From Blautia sp. OF03-15BH (GTDB lineage Bacteria; Bacillota; Clostridia; Lachnospirales; Lachnospiraceae): DNA of 62,473 bases. Position numbers and translations under genes: made by a program. Shown here piece after piece: positions 16,824 to 25,772 of the stretch. The notes under the pieces were generated by a model. The model ran no database searches. It was not told the origin of the DNA and was given only the letters and a program-made list of their open reading frames with translations. Position 1 is the first letter of the stretch; the number at the start of each line of letters is the position of its first letter. The stretch lies in contig NZ_QSCM01000014.1 in the NCBI RefSeq assembly GCF_003463065.1, positions 1 through 62,473 of the forward strand, written 5' to 3'.

Positions 16824-17849
16824 TCACTGTTTCAATGGATTCTTTTTGAACGGATTGTGTGCATCTGCCGGCGCATCCGGATATTGCAGGAAACACCGGG
16901 TCCGGTGCCGTTCTCCGACCTCCACAAAATCCGGAAGTTCTGCTGCACAGATGGAGCGTGCGTAAGGACAGCGCGGTGCAAAAGGACATCCCTTCGGCGG
17001 ATTCGTCATATCAGGCGGAGATCCAGGGATCGGCTGCAGACGGACACTCTTATCCTGTTCGATATCCGGCATGGAGGCTAAAAGCCCCATCGTGTAGGGA
17101 TGACGCGGCATCTCAAAAAGATCGTCGATCATCGCTTCCTCCATGACAAGTCCGCCATACATGACAACCACCCGGTCACAAAGCTCTGCCACAACGCCCA
17201 GATCATGCGTGATAAAAATAATGCTTGTTCCGTATTCCTTTTCCAGTTCCTTAAGCTGCCGGAGGATCTGATCCTGTATCGTCACATCCAGGGCTGTTGT
17301 CGGTTCGTCTGCGATCAGAAGCTTCGGTTTATTTGCCAGAGCCATGGCAATCATGACACGCTGCCGCATACCGCCGGAAAATTCATGCGGATAACAGTTG
17401 TAACGCTTCTCCGGTTCCGGGATCCGCACCTTACGGAATAATTCCAGCACTTCCTGACGGATTTTTTCTTTGCTGATATCCTTGTGATGTTCCCGGATCA
17501 TCTCTCCGACCTGTTTTCCCACCGGGATCAGCGGATTGATCGAGGACATCGGGTCCTGAAAAATCATGGAAATTTTCTCTCCGCGGATGCTTCGAAGTTT
17601 CTTTTTATTTACATGGATCAGATTTTCTCCTTCAAAAAGGATTTCCGAGCCTTCCTTGATCACAGCCGTATCTGCAAGAAGCCGCAGGATCGACATGGAG
17701 GTGACACTTTTTCCGCTTCCGGATTCTCCCACCACGCCAAGGATCTCTCCCGGATTGACAGAAAAGCTGATGCCGCGTACGGCCTGCACTTCTCCGTTGC
17801 TTGTCATAAATGAAGTTTTTAAATTTTTGATCTCTATTACCGGTTCCAT
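16824..17849 (-). CDS. oppD: Oligopeptide ABC transporter ATP-binding protein OppD
   Basis: 341 residues with Walker A GVVGESGSGKSVT, signature FSGGMRQRVMIAMAL and Walker B LLIADEPTTALD. The C-terminal extension contains CPFAPRCPYARSIC, the paired-cysteine motif of the subfamily. AGGAGG lies 6 nt before the ATG. It is 10 bp downstream of oppC and forms the ATPase heterodimer with OppF. Confidence 0.96.
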   Translation of the reverse strand: MEPVIEIKNLKTSFMTSNGEVQAVRGISFSVNPGEILGVVGESGSGKSVTSMSILRLLADTAVIKEGSEILFEGENLIHVNKKKLRSIRGEKISMIFQDPMSSINPLIPVGKQVGEMIREHHKDISKEKIRQEVLELFRKVRIPEPEKRYNCYPHEFSGGMRQRVMIAMALANKPKLLIADEPTTALDVTIQDQILRQLKELEKEYGTSIIFITHDLGVVAELCDRVVVMYGGLVMEEAMIDDLFEMPRHPYTMGLLASMPDIEQDKSVRLQPIPGSPPDMTNPPKGCPFAPRCPYARSICAAELPDFVEVGERHRTRCFLQYPDAPADAHNPFKKNPLKQ

Positions 17850-17859
17850 ACTCCGCCTC

Positions 17860-19011
17860 CTACTTTTTCAGCTTCGGATCCAGTGCGTCACGCAGTCCGT
17901 CTCCGATAAAATTAAAGCCAAACATGATCAGACAGATTACCAGTGCCGGAATAAAAAGCTGATACGGACAGGTTCTGAGGTTCTGCGTTGCATCATTACA
18001 CATGGTACCAAGACTTGCAAGCGGCGGCTGCAGACCGATTCCAAGATAACTTAAAAACGCTTCCATAAAGATCGCTGACGGGATCAGCATCGTCACGGTA
18101 ACAAGGATCGAACCCATGGAGTTTGGGATCAGATGCTCCAGAAGGATCGTTTTGGTGGAAGAACCAATGGTTCTGGCTGCCATGACAAACTCCTGGTTTT
18201 TCAGACTTAACACCTGTCCGCGGACCACACGGGCCATGTCCACCCAGTAGGTCGTGCCGATCGCAATGATAATACTCTGTATGCCGGCTCCCAGAAGTAC
18301 CATAATCAGGATGACATAAAGCGTCAGCGGGATCGTACTGATGATATCCACAATACGCATCATCACCGTATCAACCATACCACCAAGATAACCGGAAATG
18401 CCTCCGAACACGATACCGATGACCATGTTCACCACCACTGCAATAAGTGCCACCAGAAGGGAAACCCTGGTGCCATACATCAACCGGGTCAGGATATCCC
18501 GGCCGAGGCTGTCTGTTCCCAGAATATAGGAGTGGTTCCAGACCTTTGCCGTATCATAAATAACACGGGTGGCCGGATCTGCGATCAGGTACGGTTTGAT
18601 CCCATAGTATAGTGCTACTTCTTCTCCGTTACAGTCAAAAATGATCATGGAAGAGGCACTCTCATCACGCAGCTTTGTGAGCTGTCTTCCCAGCGTTCCA
18701 TCCTTATTTACCCATACGACCTTCAGAGACTGGGTAATATAAAGATAACCGGAATGATCCTTTGTCTCATAGACCGTCATGCGGGGCGGAATATTGACCA
18801 GATCCAGATCCTGCTTTGAATAGCTGTAATGTGTAAAAAACGGTCCGATGAAGGCAAAGACCAGCAGCACCAGGATCAGGACCAGTCCTGCGATCGCTGT
18901 CGGTTTATGACGGAAGCGAAACCATACATCACCTGCGAATGTACGGTTTTTTGTCCATATTTTCTCACGGTCCTCATTGGAGGACTCAAGCAGTTCCCAT
19001 TTATTTTCCAT
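17860..19011 (-). CDS. oppC: Oligopeptide ABC transporter permease OppC, with enlarged loop
   Basis: 383 residues, longer than the usual roughly 300. The N-terminal cytoplasmic part is followed by a first membrane segment (about 38-58) and then an extra extracellular domain of about 90 residues (about 70-160) before the standard core. The core begins at LGTDSLGRDILTRLMYG, contains the EAA-type coupling loop (VMAARTIGSSTKTILLEHLIP) and ends with membrane segments. Extracellular loops of this kind occur in some Firmicute OppC proteins and may contact the binding protein. Confidence 0.94.
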   Translation of the reverse strand: MENKWELLESSNEDREKIWTKNRTFAGDVWFRFRHKPTAIAGLVLILVLLVFAFIGPFFTHYSYSKQDLDLVNIPPRMTVYETKDHSGYLYITQSLKVVWVNKDGTLGRQLTKLRDESASSMIIFDCNGEEVALYYGIKPYLIADPATRVIYDTAKVWNHSYILGTDSLGRDILTRLMYGTRVSLLVALIAVVVNMVIGIVFGGISGYLGGMVDTVMMRIVDIISTIPLTLYVILIMVLLGAGIQSIIIAIGTTYWVDMARVVRGQVLSLKNQEFVMAARTIGSSTKTILLEHLIPNSMGSILVTVTMLIPSAIFMEAFLSYLGIGLQPPLASLGTMCNDATQNLRTCPYQLFIPALVICLIMFGFNFIGDGLRDALDPKLKK

Positions 19012-19035
19012 GGTTTCTCAGTCCCTTCTTATGGT

Positions 19036-19953
19036 TTATTCGTATTTGATGCGCGGATCGATGAGGCAGTAGAAGATATCCACAAGGAATACCATAGCCA
19101 GAAGAAAGGCCGCATAGAATACGGTCACTCCCATGATCGTTGTATAATCACGCTGGGAAACACTGTTGACAAAATGAACACCAAGTCCTGGAATCGCGAA
19201 GATCTGTTCCACGACAAAGCTTCCTGTCAGAAGATTTGCAATGGTCGGTCCAAGCACTGTGATAACCGGAATCAGAGCATTTCGAAGTGCATGTTTGAAG
19301 ATCACCTTTGTTTCTGACAGGCCTTTCGCCCGTGCAGTCCTGATATAATCCTGGCCCATCACTTCCAGAAGGCTGGAACGCATCTGTCTGGCCAGATAAC
19401 TCACGGAATAACCTCCCAGAGTGATCACTGGAAGAAGATACCCCTTCCAGCTGTCCAGTCCAAAGGTCGGCAGCCAGTTCAGCCGGAAAGAAAATACATA
19501 GATCAGAAGAGAGGCGATCACAAAGGACGGAATCGTCACTCCGATCGTCGCGATCCCCATGACCAGCATATCCTGCCACTTTCCATTTTTCACAGCAGCA
19601 AGGATCCCCAGAGGGAGTGCCGCCAGGATCACAAAGATCACAGTGATGCCTCCAAGCTTTGCCGATACCGGAAAACCGTTGGAAATGAAATCTGTGACCT
19701 CCTTCCCTGTATATTTATAGGATGGTCCCAGATCCCCGTGCAGGATCCCGTTCAGATAATCAAGAAACTGTTTCGGCAGTGGATCATTCAGATGATATTT
19801 TTCATTCAATGCCGCTTCTACCTCCGGTGTGACTTTCCGGTCGCTTGTAAAAGGACCACCCGGTATGGAATGCTCGATCACAAACGTCAGCAGGATGATC
19901 ATAAACAGGGCAACCAGCATCATGCCAAGACGTTTCAAAAAATAACGAACCAT
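19036..19953 (-). CDS. oppB: Oligopeptide ABC transporter permease OppB
   Basis: 305 residues, six predicted membrane segments, N-terminal MVRYFLKRLGMM and the EAA coupling loop (YIRTARAKGLSETKVIFKHALRNALIP region). First gene of the opp operon. It is preceded by GGAGTGAG and a leader of about 150 nt that holds the 117-bp inverted-repeat element, downstream of a consensus promoter. Confidence 0.96.
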   Translation of the reverse strand: MVRYFLKRLGMMLVALFMIILLTFVIEHSIPGGPFTSDRKVTPEVEAALNEKYHLNDPLPKQFLDYLNGILHGDLGPSYKYTGKEVTDFISNGFPVSAKLGGITVIFVILAALPLGILAAVKNGKWQDMLVMGIATIGVTIPSFVIASLLIYVFSFRLNWLPTFGLDSWKGYLLPVITLGGYSVSYLARQMRSSLLEVMGQDYIRTARAKGLSETKVIFKHALRNALIPVITVLGPTIANLLTGSFVVEQIFAIPGLGVHFVNSVSQRDYTTIMGVTVFYAAFLLAMVFLVDIFYCLIDPRIKYE

Positions 19954-19980
19954 ATCTTCTCACTCCATTTATTTATATTT

Positions 19981-20097
19981 TGTAACAGTTCAGAACATCA
20001 GCAAAATGAAAAATCAGACAGAAGCTGCGAACGCAGCGATAGCGCATGCAATGCGCGTGTCTGTGGCCTGTTGGGCTGAACGTCCTGAACAGTTACA
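19981..20097 (-). repeat. 117-bp cloverleaf-like inverted-repeat element in the opp leader
   Basis: The ends TGTAACAGTTCAGAAC (19981-19996) and GTCCTGAACAGTTACA (20082-20097) are inverted repeats matching at 14 of 16 positions. Inside, in minus-strand RNA, CAGACA can pair with UGUCUG and enclose two perfect hairpins, GCGCAU/AUGCGC and GCUGCG/CGCAGC. The whole would fold as a junction with two arms. It lies between the promoter and oppB, so it is transcribed. It is either a MITE-like palindromic element or a structured regulatory leader. Confidence 0.7.
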
Positions 20098-20114
20098 CTT
20101 TCTAAGATTTTAGC

Positions 20115-20143
20115 ATTTTACCACTTTATCACTGCACTGTCAA
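20115..20143 (-). promoter_or_regulatory. Promoter of the opp operon
   Basis: TTGACA (20143-20138), 17-bp spacer, TAAAAT (20120-20115) on the minus strand. This is among the best promoters in the window. The predicted start near 20108 gives a leader of about 155 nt including the inverted-repeat element. Confidence 0.82.
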
Positions 20144-20199
20144 TTCACAATTTGATTGTTCTGATTTGTATACAATCGAAATCCGCTGATTTCCTGCAC

Positions 20200-20238
20200 A
20201 AAAAAAGGATAGAGGCAAAACTTTTGCCTCCATCCTTT
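20200..20238 (-). terminator. Terminator of the rhamnosidase/sugar-transport transcript
   Basis: Stem AAAGGATAGAGGCAAAA paired with CTTTTGCCTCCATCCTTT (one mismatch), followed on the minus strand by seven T. It lies 20 bp beyond the GH78 stop and just ahead of the opp promoter. Confidence 0.85.
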
Positions 20239-20258
20239 CACTGCCTGTTTTCTTTTTC

Positions 20259-22457
20259 TTATCGTTTCACTACCGTTTCTTTTCCTGCTTCCAGAACCTG
20301 CTCCTGTCCATTCATAAGCAGGAGTGCCTTTGTTTTTTCCGGTATCCGGACAGTGATCTCTGTTTTGTTGTATTTCACGGAGATCCTGCCGTTTTTCGTC
20401 ATGATCGAGCCTTCTGCTTCCTCAATACTGTCCATACATTCCGGCGCGATCACAAGATCTTCATAGCAGATCGAATGTTCCTTCTGCCGGATCCCCAGAA
20501 CGTATGCAAAGAGATACTGGCTGACTGCCCCGAACATCGGATGGCACTGGGACCTGTGACCGGTCCAGTACTCCGGAATGGTGGTACCTCCCATCTTCAT
20601 TCTGGAATAGAATGTATCGTCTTCCTTCGATGTGAGAAGGGAAACGGCAAGCTCACTTTCTCCTCTTTCAAACAGGATCCTGGTAAGTACATCGGTTGCA
20701 AAGATACCCGTATCATACTTTTTGATCTCTCTGTAATGTCTGATGACATTCGCAAAGGTTCTCTCGTCGCCGATCCCCAGATCCACGGCAAATACATTGC
20801 TGCCCTGCTGGTTTCCGGCAAAATCACCGGTTTCCGGATCAAAGTAGGTGTCCTGTATCGCCTGTTTCTTACGCCGGATCTTCTCCCGGATCGCTTCATC
20901 TGCCTGGTGTTCCCCAATGATCTCTCCGATCTCCAGCACTTTTTCCATGGACCGGATATAAAAATAAGTGTTTACAAGCGGTGCCGGTATATAGATCGCA
21001 TCCATATTATTCACAAAGCCCATCGTCGGAACACACCAGTCTCCCAGGCACCACTCTCCTGCCCGGTCAGAAACCACCAGGTCTTTTTCACTGTGGTTCT
21101 CCAGATAGTCCAGATAGTGAAGCATCTGCGGATACAGTTCCTTCAGGATCGTTTCGTCTCCATAATTGCGATAAAAGACATACGGAACCATGACAATGGC
21201 ACAGCCCCAGCCGCCGGGGCCTCCGCCGGACGGAATGTATGGTGCCGTATACTGGACATGGCCGGTGATGGAATCCTGGCAGTCTGCGATATCCTGGATC
21301 CACTTCCTGTAAAACTTCTCGCCGTCCAGTTGGATCATGGCTGCATTACAGGTGAGCTGCCCGTCTCCCGTATAGCCTCTTCGCTCTACATGCGGACAGT
21401 CGGAAGGGATTCCGCAATGCATGTTGTCCAGCTGTGTCCGAAGATATGCCTCCCTGAGCCAGTTCAATGTCTCATCACTGCAGGAAAACGTGGAATCCAC
21501 CTTCACGTCGCTGTGGATCACCACACAATCAACCACCCTTGCATTTCCTTTTACCTCAAAATACTGAAAACCAAACCAGGTAAAACGACAGTGCATCCTG
21601 CGTTCTGTTCCATCCGTATAGAAAACGGTCTTCTGTTTATAGGTATTCTCTTTGGCAAGACGGCCTTTTTTATTGAGAAGTTCCCCATGTACCACGGTGA
21701 TCTCTTCCCCTGCCGGAGCATCCGATACCAGTACGGGATAACCCGTAAAGATCTCTCCCGCATCATAGATCCGTACATCACCTTTTTCCGCCAGAAGTTT
21801 TGGTGTAATGTGGCGGATCACCCGGTCAGCCGGACAATCCTGTATGTACAGACGGGTCTCCGGCTCTTTTTCCGGAGAAACCGGCTGCCATCCGGAATCA
21901 TCAAAGGCATTCTCCATCCAGCTCTCATCATAATCTCTGTAATCATGCACTTCACCTTTCAGAAGGTTTGCTTTTTTCACATAGCTTTCCTTCCAGCGGT
22001 GGCTGCCATCGGAGCCAGTCCTGTGTTCTTCTCCTTTTTCATCCTGGTAATCGATCACATAACAGAGTTTGATATGACCGTATTCATAGCACTCATTTGG
22101 CATCTCATACCAGCCAGGTCCCATCAGAAAGGCAATGGTATTGTCCCCTTCCTTCAGGTAAGAAGTGATGTCATATACCGGACAGTAAAGGCGATGCCTC
22201 ATTTTTTCTCCATAAGGAACTCCCCGGTAAAGCTTCTCCGGTCTCTCATGAAAGTCTGTACTCAGCGGAAGGAACAGATCCTCGCTCACTCTCTTTCCAT
22301 TGATAAACGCTTCAAAGATCCCAAGTCCTGCAATGGTGATCTTCGCAGATTTTACCTTTGGAAAAACCATGGTTTTCCGGATCATCGGAGTCATGCAGGC
22401 TCCGCCTGTGGAGATCCACTCCGCACCTGATAAATCTGCTTTCTTATAAGTACTCAT
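20259..22457 (-). CDS. Alpha-L-rhamnosidase-like glycoside hydrolase (GH78)
   Basis: 732 residues without a signal peptide, so it acts in the cytoplasm on imported sugars. The N-terminal beta-sandwich part includes AFINGKRVSEDLFLP and the GPGWYE segment typical of bacterial rhamnosidase N-domains. The (alpha/alpha)6 barrel begins near residue 330 and contains GIPSDCPHVERRGYTGDGQ, matching the GH78 catalytic region (CPxxERxGYTGD). A C-terminal beta-domain ends near IRIPEKTKALLLMNG-like sequence. It is the last gene after the ABC permeases, 12 bp downstream. The substrate is likely a rhamnosylated plant glycoside or oligosaccharide taken up by the adjacent transporter. Confidence 0.9.
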   Translation of the reverse strand: MSTYKKADLSGAEWISTGGACMTPMIRKTMVFPKVKSAKITIAGLGIFEAFINGKRVSEDLFLPLSTDFHERPEKLYRGVPYGEKMRHRLYCPVYDITSYLKEGDNTIAFLMGPGWYEMPNECYEYGHIKLCYVIDYQDEKGEEHRTGSDGSHRWKESYVKKANLLKGEVHDYRDYDESWMENAFDDSGWQPVSPEKEPETRLYIQDCPADRVIRHITPKLLAEKGDVRIYDAGEIFTGYPVLVSDAPAGEEITVVHGELLNKKGRLAKENTYKQKTVFYTDGTERRMHCRFTWFGFQYFEVKGNARVVDCVVIHSDVKVDSTFSCSDETLNWLREAYLRTQLDNMHCGIPSDCPHVERRGYTGDGQLTCNAAMIQLDGEKFYRKWIQDIADCQDSITGHVQYTAPYIPSGGGPGGWGCAIVMVPYVFYRNYGDETILKELYPQMLHYLDYLENHSEKDLVVSDRAGEWCLGDWCVPTMGFVNNMDAIYIPAPLVNTYFYIRSMEKVLEIGEIIGEHQADEAIREKIRRKKQAIQDTYFDPETGDFAGNQQGSNVFAVDLGIGDERTFANVIRHYREIKKYDTGIFATDVLTRILFERGESELAVSLLTSKEDDTFYSRMKMGGTTIPEYWTGHRSQCHPMFGAVSQYLFAYVLGIRQKEHSICYEDLVIAPECMDSIEEAEGSIMTKNGRISVKYNKTEITVRIPEKTKALLLMNGQEQVLEAGKETVVKR

Positions 22458-22469
22458 CTTTTTCCTCCC

Positions 22470-23348
22470 TCATCCTTTCACAGCTCCGCTGGTCATACCT
22501 TCCATGATCTGCGTGGAAAATGCAAAGTACAGAATCACGATCGGTATCAAGGTGATCACAACAGCGGCCATCGTTTCACTCATATATCTCGTAAACTGAC
22601 CCACATAACGATAAATCCCAAGTGTCAGAGTCGTTGTATTCTTCTTCCCCAAAAGGATCATCGGCATATAGAAATCGTTCCAGCAGCCGATGGCTTTGAT
22701 CAGAGCCATCGTTACGATCACCGGTTTCGCTATGGGGAAAATGATCCGGAAAAACAGCTTCACATCATGACAGCCGTCCATTCGTGCCGATTCCTCCAGT
22801 TCTCTTGGCAGTGTCTTGAAGAATTTCTGGAAAACGATACAGGACATGGAAATTCCGGCAATGTACAGAAACAGAACTCCGGCAAGCTTATTCAACAGCC
22901 CCATTTTTTTCAGCATCAGAAAGACCGGAAGGATCGTCACCTGGACCGGAACCATCATTCCGAGAAGCAGATAGCTGGATAAAAGGTTTTTCCCCTTGAA
23001 TTCATATCTCGCAATCCCGTATGCCATCATGGCGGAAAGCAGGATGCAGCCGGCGGTGCCGCCCACCGTAAGGATCAGGCTGTTTCCGAAATACCGGATA
23101 AAATCATTTTCAAACAAAACTTTTCTATATGCGTCAAACGTAACGCTGGATGGTATGGCGATGAAGCTTTTTAAAAGATCACTTCTGTTTTTTACCGAAT
23201 CCAGCAACGTTACCACCGTAACAAAAATGGCAATACCGGTATACAGGATCAAAAGAATGGAGATCGTCCATCGGAAGGCTTTCCCCCGGCGGGAGAGAAC
23301 TTCTTTTCCGCCTCTTTTATCACTTTCCCGCAGTTTTTTTACCCTCAT
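22470..23348 (-). CDS. Sugar ABC transporter permease, MalG type
   Basis: 292 residues, basic N-terminus, six membrane segments and the EAA loop ARMDGCHDVKLFFRIIFPIAKP. Second permease of a carbohydrate uptake transporter-1 (CUT1) system. AGGAGGG lies 8 nt before the start, and the gene begins 12 bp after the MalF-type permease stop. Confidence 0.95.
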   Translation of the reverse strand: MRVKKLRESDKRGGKEVLSRRGKAFRWTISILLILYTGIAIFVTVVTLLDSVKNRSDLLKSFIAIPSSVTFDAYRKVLFENDFIRYFGNSLILTVGGTAGCILLSAMMAYGIARYEFKGKNLLSSYLLLGMMVPVQVTILPVFLMLKKMGLLNKLAGVLFLYIAGISMSCIVFQKFFKTLPRELEESARMDGCHDVKLFFRIIFPIAKPVIVTMALIKAIGCWNDFYMPMILLGKKNTTTLTLGIYRYVGQFTRYMSETMAAVVITLIPIVILYFAFSTQIMEGMTSGAVKG

Positions 23349-23360
23349 AAAGCGTCCCTC

Positions 23361-24257
23361 CTAATTCTCATATTCAAACTTGCTCAGCACCTTGTTCTGA
23401 AGGAACGTGACTATCAGCATAAACAAAAACATGATCACACTGATCGCCGAACCAAAGCCCAGATTTGTTTTCGCATCCAGCCCGCTTCCAAAGGTATAGC
23501 GGTAAAATACCATGCTTGCAAAATCCAGGCTGCCGCCGACGCCGCCGTTCACGCCTCCTAAGATATAAGGAAGATCAAATACGCCCAGAGCCCAGATCGT
23601 ACTCATCATGATGATCGAAGCACAGGACGGAAGAGAAAGCGGCAGAAGGATCCTGGTAAAACGCTGCCACTCCGTACAGCCGTCCACCTTGCAGGCCTCC
23701 ATGATCTCCTGCGGGATATCCATGAAATTTGCATAAAAGATCATAATACCGGAACCGGCACCCTGCCACATGATCACCAGGACAAGCAGTTTAAAAGCGA
23801 TGGAAGGATTTCCAAACCAGGCATTCTGTCTCATTCCCAGGCTCTTCAGGATCGTATTCATAAGACCGATATTCGGATTAAACAGGAGCGTTGCAAAAAA
23901 GCCGATGACGGTACTGCTGATGACATAAGGCAGAAACACCATAAACTTCAGATATTTATAAGCCGGAATTTTGATAAAAAAGAAATACGCCAGAAAATAC
24001 TGGAAGGGTGTGATGATGAACCACACGCACAGCAGATATTTCAGGTTGTTTTTCAGCGCATTGAAAAATGCGGGCGTAAAACGGTCATCGTGAAAAATCC
24101 GGACAAAATTTTCAAACCCTACAAAATCTGCCTTTCCCATACCGGTATAATTGGTAAAGGCCAGATATACCACATAAATAATCGGAATGACCGCAAATAT
24201 GGTATAGATCACAAAACCCGGTGTGATAAAAAATAAATAATTTTTGTTCTTTTTCAT
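23361..24257 (-). CDS. Sugar ABC transporter permease, MalF/UgpA type
   Basis: 298 residues with six membrane segments and the EAA loop ACKVDGCTEWQRFTRILLPL. It pairs with the next gene to form the CUT1 channel. It follows the binding-protein gene after 84 bp. No ATP-binding subunit is encoded nearby; such importers usually borrow a shared MsmK/MsmX-type ATPase. Confidence 0.95.
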   Translation of the reverse strand: MKKNKNYLFFITPGFVIYTIFAVIPIIYVVYLAFTNYTGMGKADFVGFENFVRIFHDDRFTPAFFNALKNNLKYLLCVWFIITPFQYFLAYFFFIKIPAYKYLKFMVFLPYVISSTVIGFFATLLFNPNIGLMNTILKSLGMRQNAWFGNPSIAFKLLVLVIMWQGAGSGIMIFYANFMDIPQEIMEACKVDGCTEWQRFTRILLPLSLPSCASIIMMSTIWALGVFDLPYILGGVNGGVGGSLDFASMVFYRYTFGSGLDAKTNLGFGSAISVIMFLFMLIVTFLQNKVLSKFEYEN

Positions 24258-24341
24258 TTTCCGGTCCTCCTACAAAAGTAACGCGATTGAAAAATGCAGG
24301 CATCATTTCTGATACCTGCATTCTGTCAACGTTCTCTGAAC

Positions 24342-25580
24342 TTATTCCATGATCGCTGCAACATCTGTCATCATATCATCTACTGTGATCTCGCCGCTCA
24401 TAACTTTAAGAATATCCTCTGACCAGACAGTATCAGCTGTATCTGTTTTTGCATAAGTTGTAAGTACATTCTGCCAGCTTCTGAAAATGTTTCCGCCGCC
24501 GCTTACAGATATTTCCTGTGCAACCGGATGTGCGGATTCAATTTCCGGAGATGCAGATACGCCGCCGATGGTCTGAACCCATGCAGTCTGTCCTTCTTTG
24601 CTTGCGCAGTAGCCGGCAAATGCCTCTGCTGCTTCTTTGTTCTGTGTATTGGCGTTGATGGAGAATCCATTTGCTGCGGTTCCTACCAGACCAGCGGTTC
24701 CGTCTTCTGCCGGGATTGCAAATGCACCATAGTTCAGATCCGGATTGTTCTGGTCAATAGTGGAAATGTTCCAGGTACCGCCAACCATCATAGCTGCATT
24801 ACCGGTCGTAAAGCCAAGAATCATATCGTCACTGTTGATCACGCCGAGCCAGTTGTCGCCAAAGTATCCGGCATTTGCCCAGTCTACCAGTTTCTGGAGA
24901 GAACCGCTTGCGCCAGGTCCATCTGCCTTGCTGGTATAATCATCGAGACCTCTGGTATATTCCGGATCATAAGCAGACATCACCGGCTCCCAGATAAAGA
25001 GGAGACTCCATTCACCATAAGCCTGGGAAAGAGGAGTGATCCCTGCTTCTTTGATCTTTGCCAGCAGTTCTTCAAATTCGCTGAAGGTCTTGGGTACTTC
25101 CCAGCCGTTCTCTTCAAAGATGTCTTTGTTGTAGAAGCAGGCACGGGAATCCATGGTCAGCCAGGGAACCGAATACTGTTTTTCATCGATGGTGGCAAGC
25201 TTGAGCGCATCCTCCGTCATGATACTGAAATCTACCGCACCTGTCAGATCTTCTACCATGCCGTTTTTCACATAACCCGGCATGATATCTGTAGCGGTAC
25301 CGTTTGTCCAGAAAAGATCCGGACCTTCGCCGGACTGAAGAGCAGTTGCAAGAACCTGCTGATAGTCGGAGGCTTTGATCTCGTAATCCACTTCCACATT
25401 CGGATATTTTGCTTTGAATCCTTCGATCACTGCCTTTAAGGGCTCCTCAAAGCTGTAGTCATGCTCCCATACGGTAATGGAACCGGAAACATCCTCATTT
25501 ACCTCATCTGCAGATACCGGCAATGCACTCAAAACCATTGCTGCCGCACAGGACAATGCCATCCATTTTCTCATTTTCAT
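24342..25580 (-). CDS. Sugar ABC transporter substrate-binding protein (family 1)
   Basis: 412 residues. The signal peptide runs MKMRKWMALSCAAAMVLSAL and the mature part begins near SADEVNED; no lipobox cysteine is evident. Family 1 features include SITVWEHDYSFEEP and the LFWTNGTATDIMPGYV region. AAGGAGG precedes the start. It has its own promoter and is the first gene of the transporter-rhamnosidase unit, probably activated by the YesN regulator encoded just upstream. Confidence 0.92.
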   Translation of the reverse strand: MKMRKWMALSCAAAMVLSALPVSADEVNEDVSGSITVWEHDYSFEEPLKAVIEGFKAKYPNVEVDYEIKASDYQQVLATALQSGEGPDLFWTNGTATDIMPGYVKNGMVEDLTGAVDFSIMTEDALKLATIDEKQYSVPWLTMDSRACFYNKDIFEENGWEVPKTFSEFEELLAKIKEAGITPLSQAYGEWSLLFIWEPVMSAYDPEYTRGLDDYTSKADGPGASGSLQKLVDWANAGYFGDNWLGVINSDDMILGFTTGNAAMMVGGTWNISTIDQNNPDLNYGAFAIPAEDGTAGLVGTAANGFSINANTQNKEAAEAFAGYCASKEGQTAWVQTIGGVSASPEIESAHPVAQEISVSGGGNIFRSWQNVLTTYAKTDTADTVWSEDILKVMSGEITVDDMMTDVAAIME

Positions 25581-25655
25581 ACGCGTTTCCTCCTTATCAT
25601 TTTCTTTCTTTTCAGCAGCTTCACGTCCGCTCCTGAATAATTACCTGATAATTCC

Positions 25656-25684
25656 ATTCTACTCGTTTTCTTTATTCAAAACAA
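25656..25684 (-). promoter_or_regulatory. Promoter of the sugar transporter operon
   Basis: TTGTTT (25684-25679), 17-bp spacer, TAGAAT (25661-25656) on the minus strand. The moderate -35 fits an activator-dependent promoter. The AT-rich stretch up to 25772 is the likely YesN site. Confidence 0.6.
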
Positions 25685-25772
25685 GGCAATAACTTCTCTT
25701 GTTTTTTCACAATCATACGATTATTGCGCAGAAAATTCAAAAAATTATACTTTGATTCAAAATCTTATTTTT

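Noticed and set aside
19981..20097. T-box or known amino-acid riboswitch in the opp leader
   Set aside because: No T-box sequence or other known aptamer core is visible; kept only as an unassigned structured element.
20475..22430. A 651-codon open frame on the plus strand
   Set aside because: It is fully antisense to the GH78 gene, lacks a ribosome site and shows no recognisable domain; the minus-strand gene has clear family motifs.
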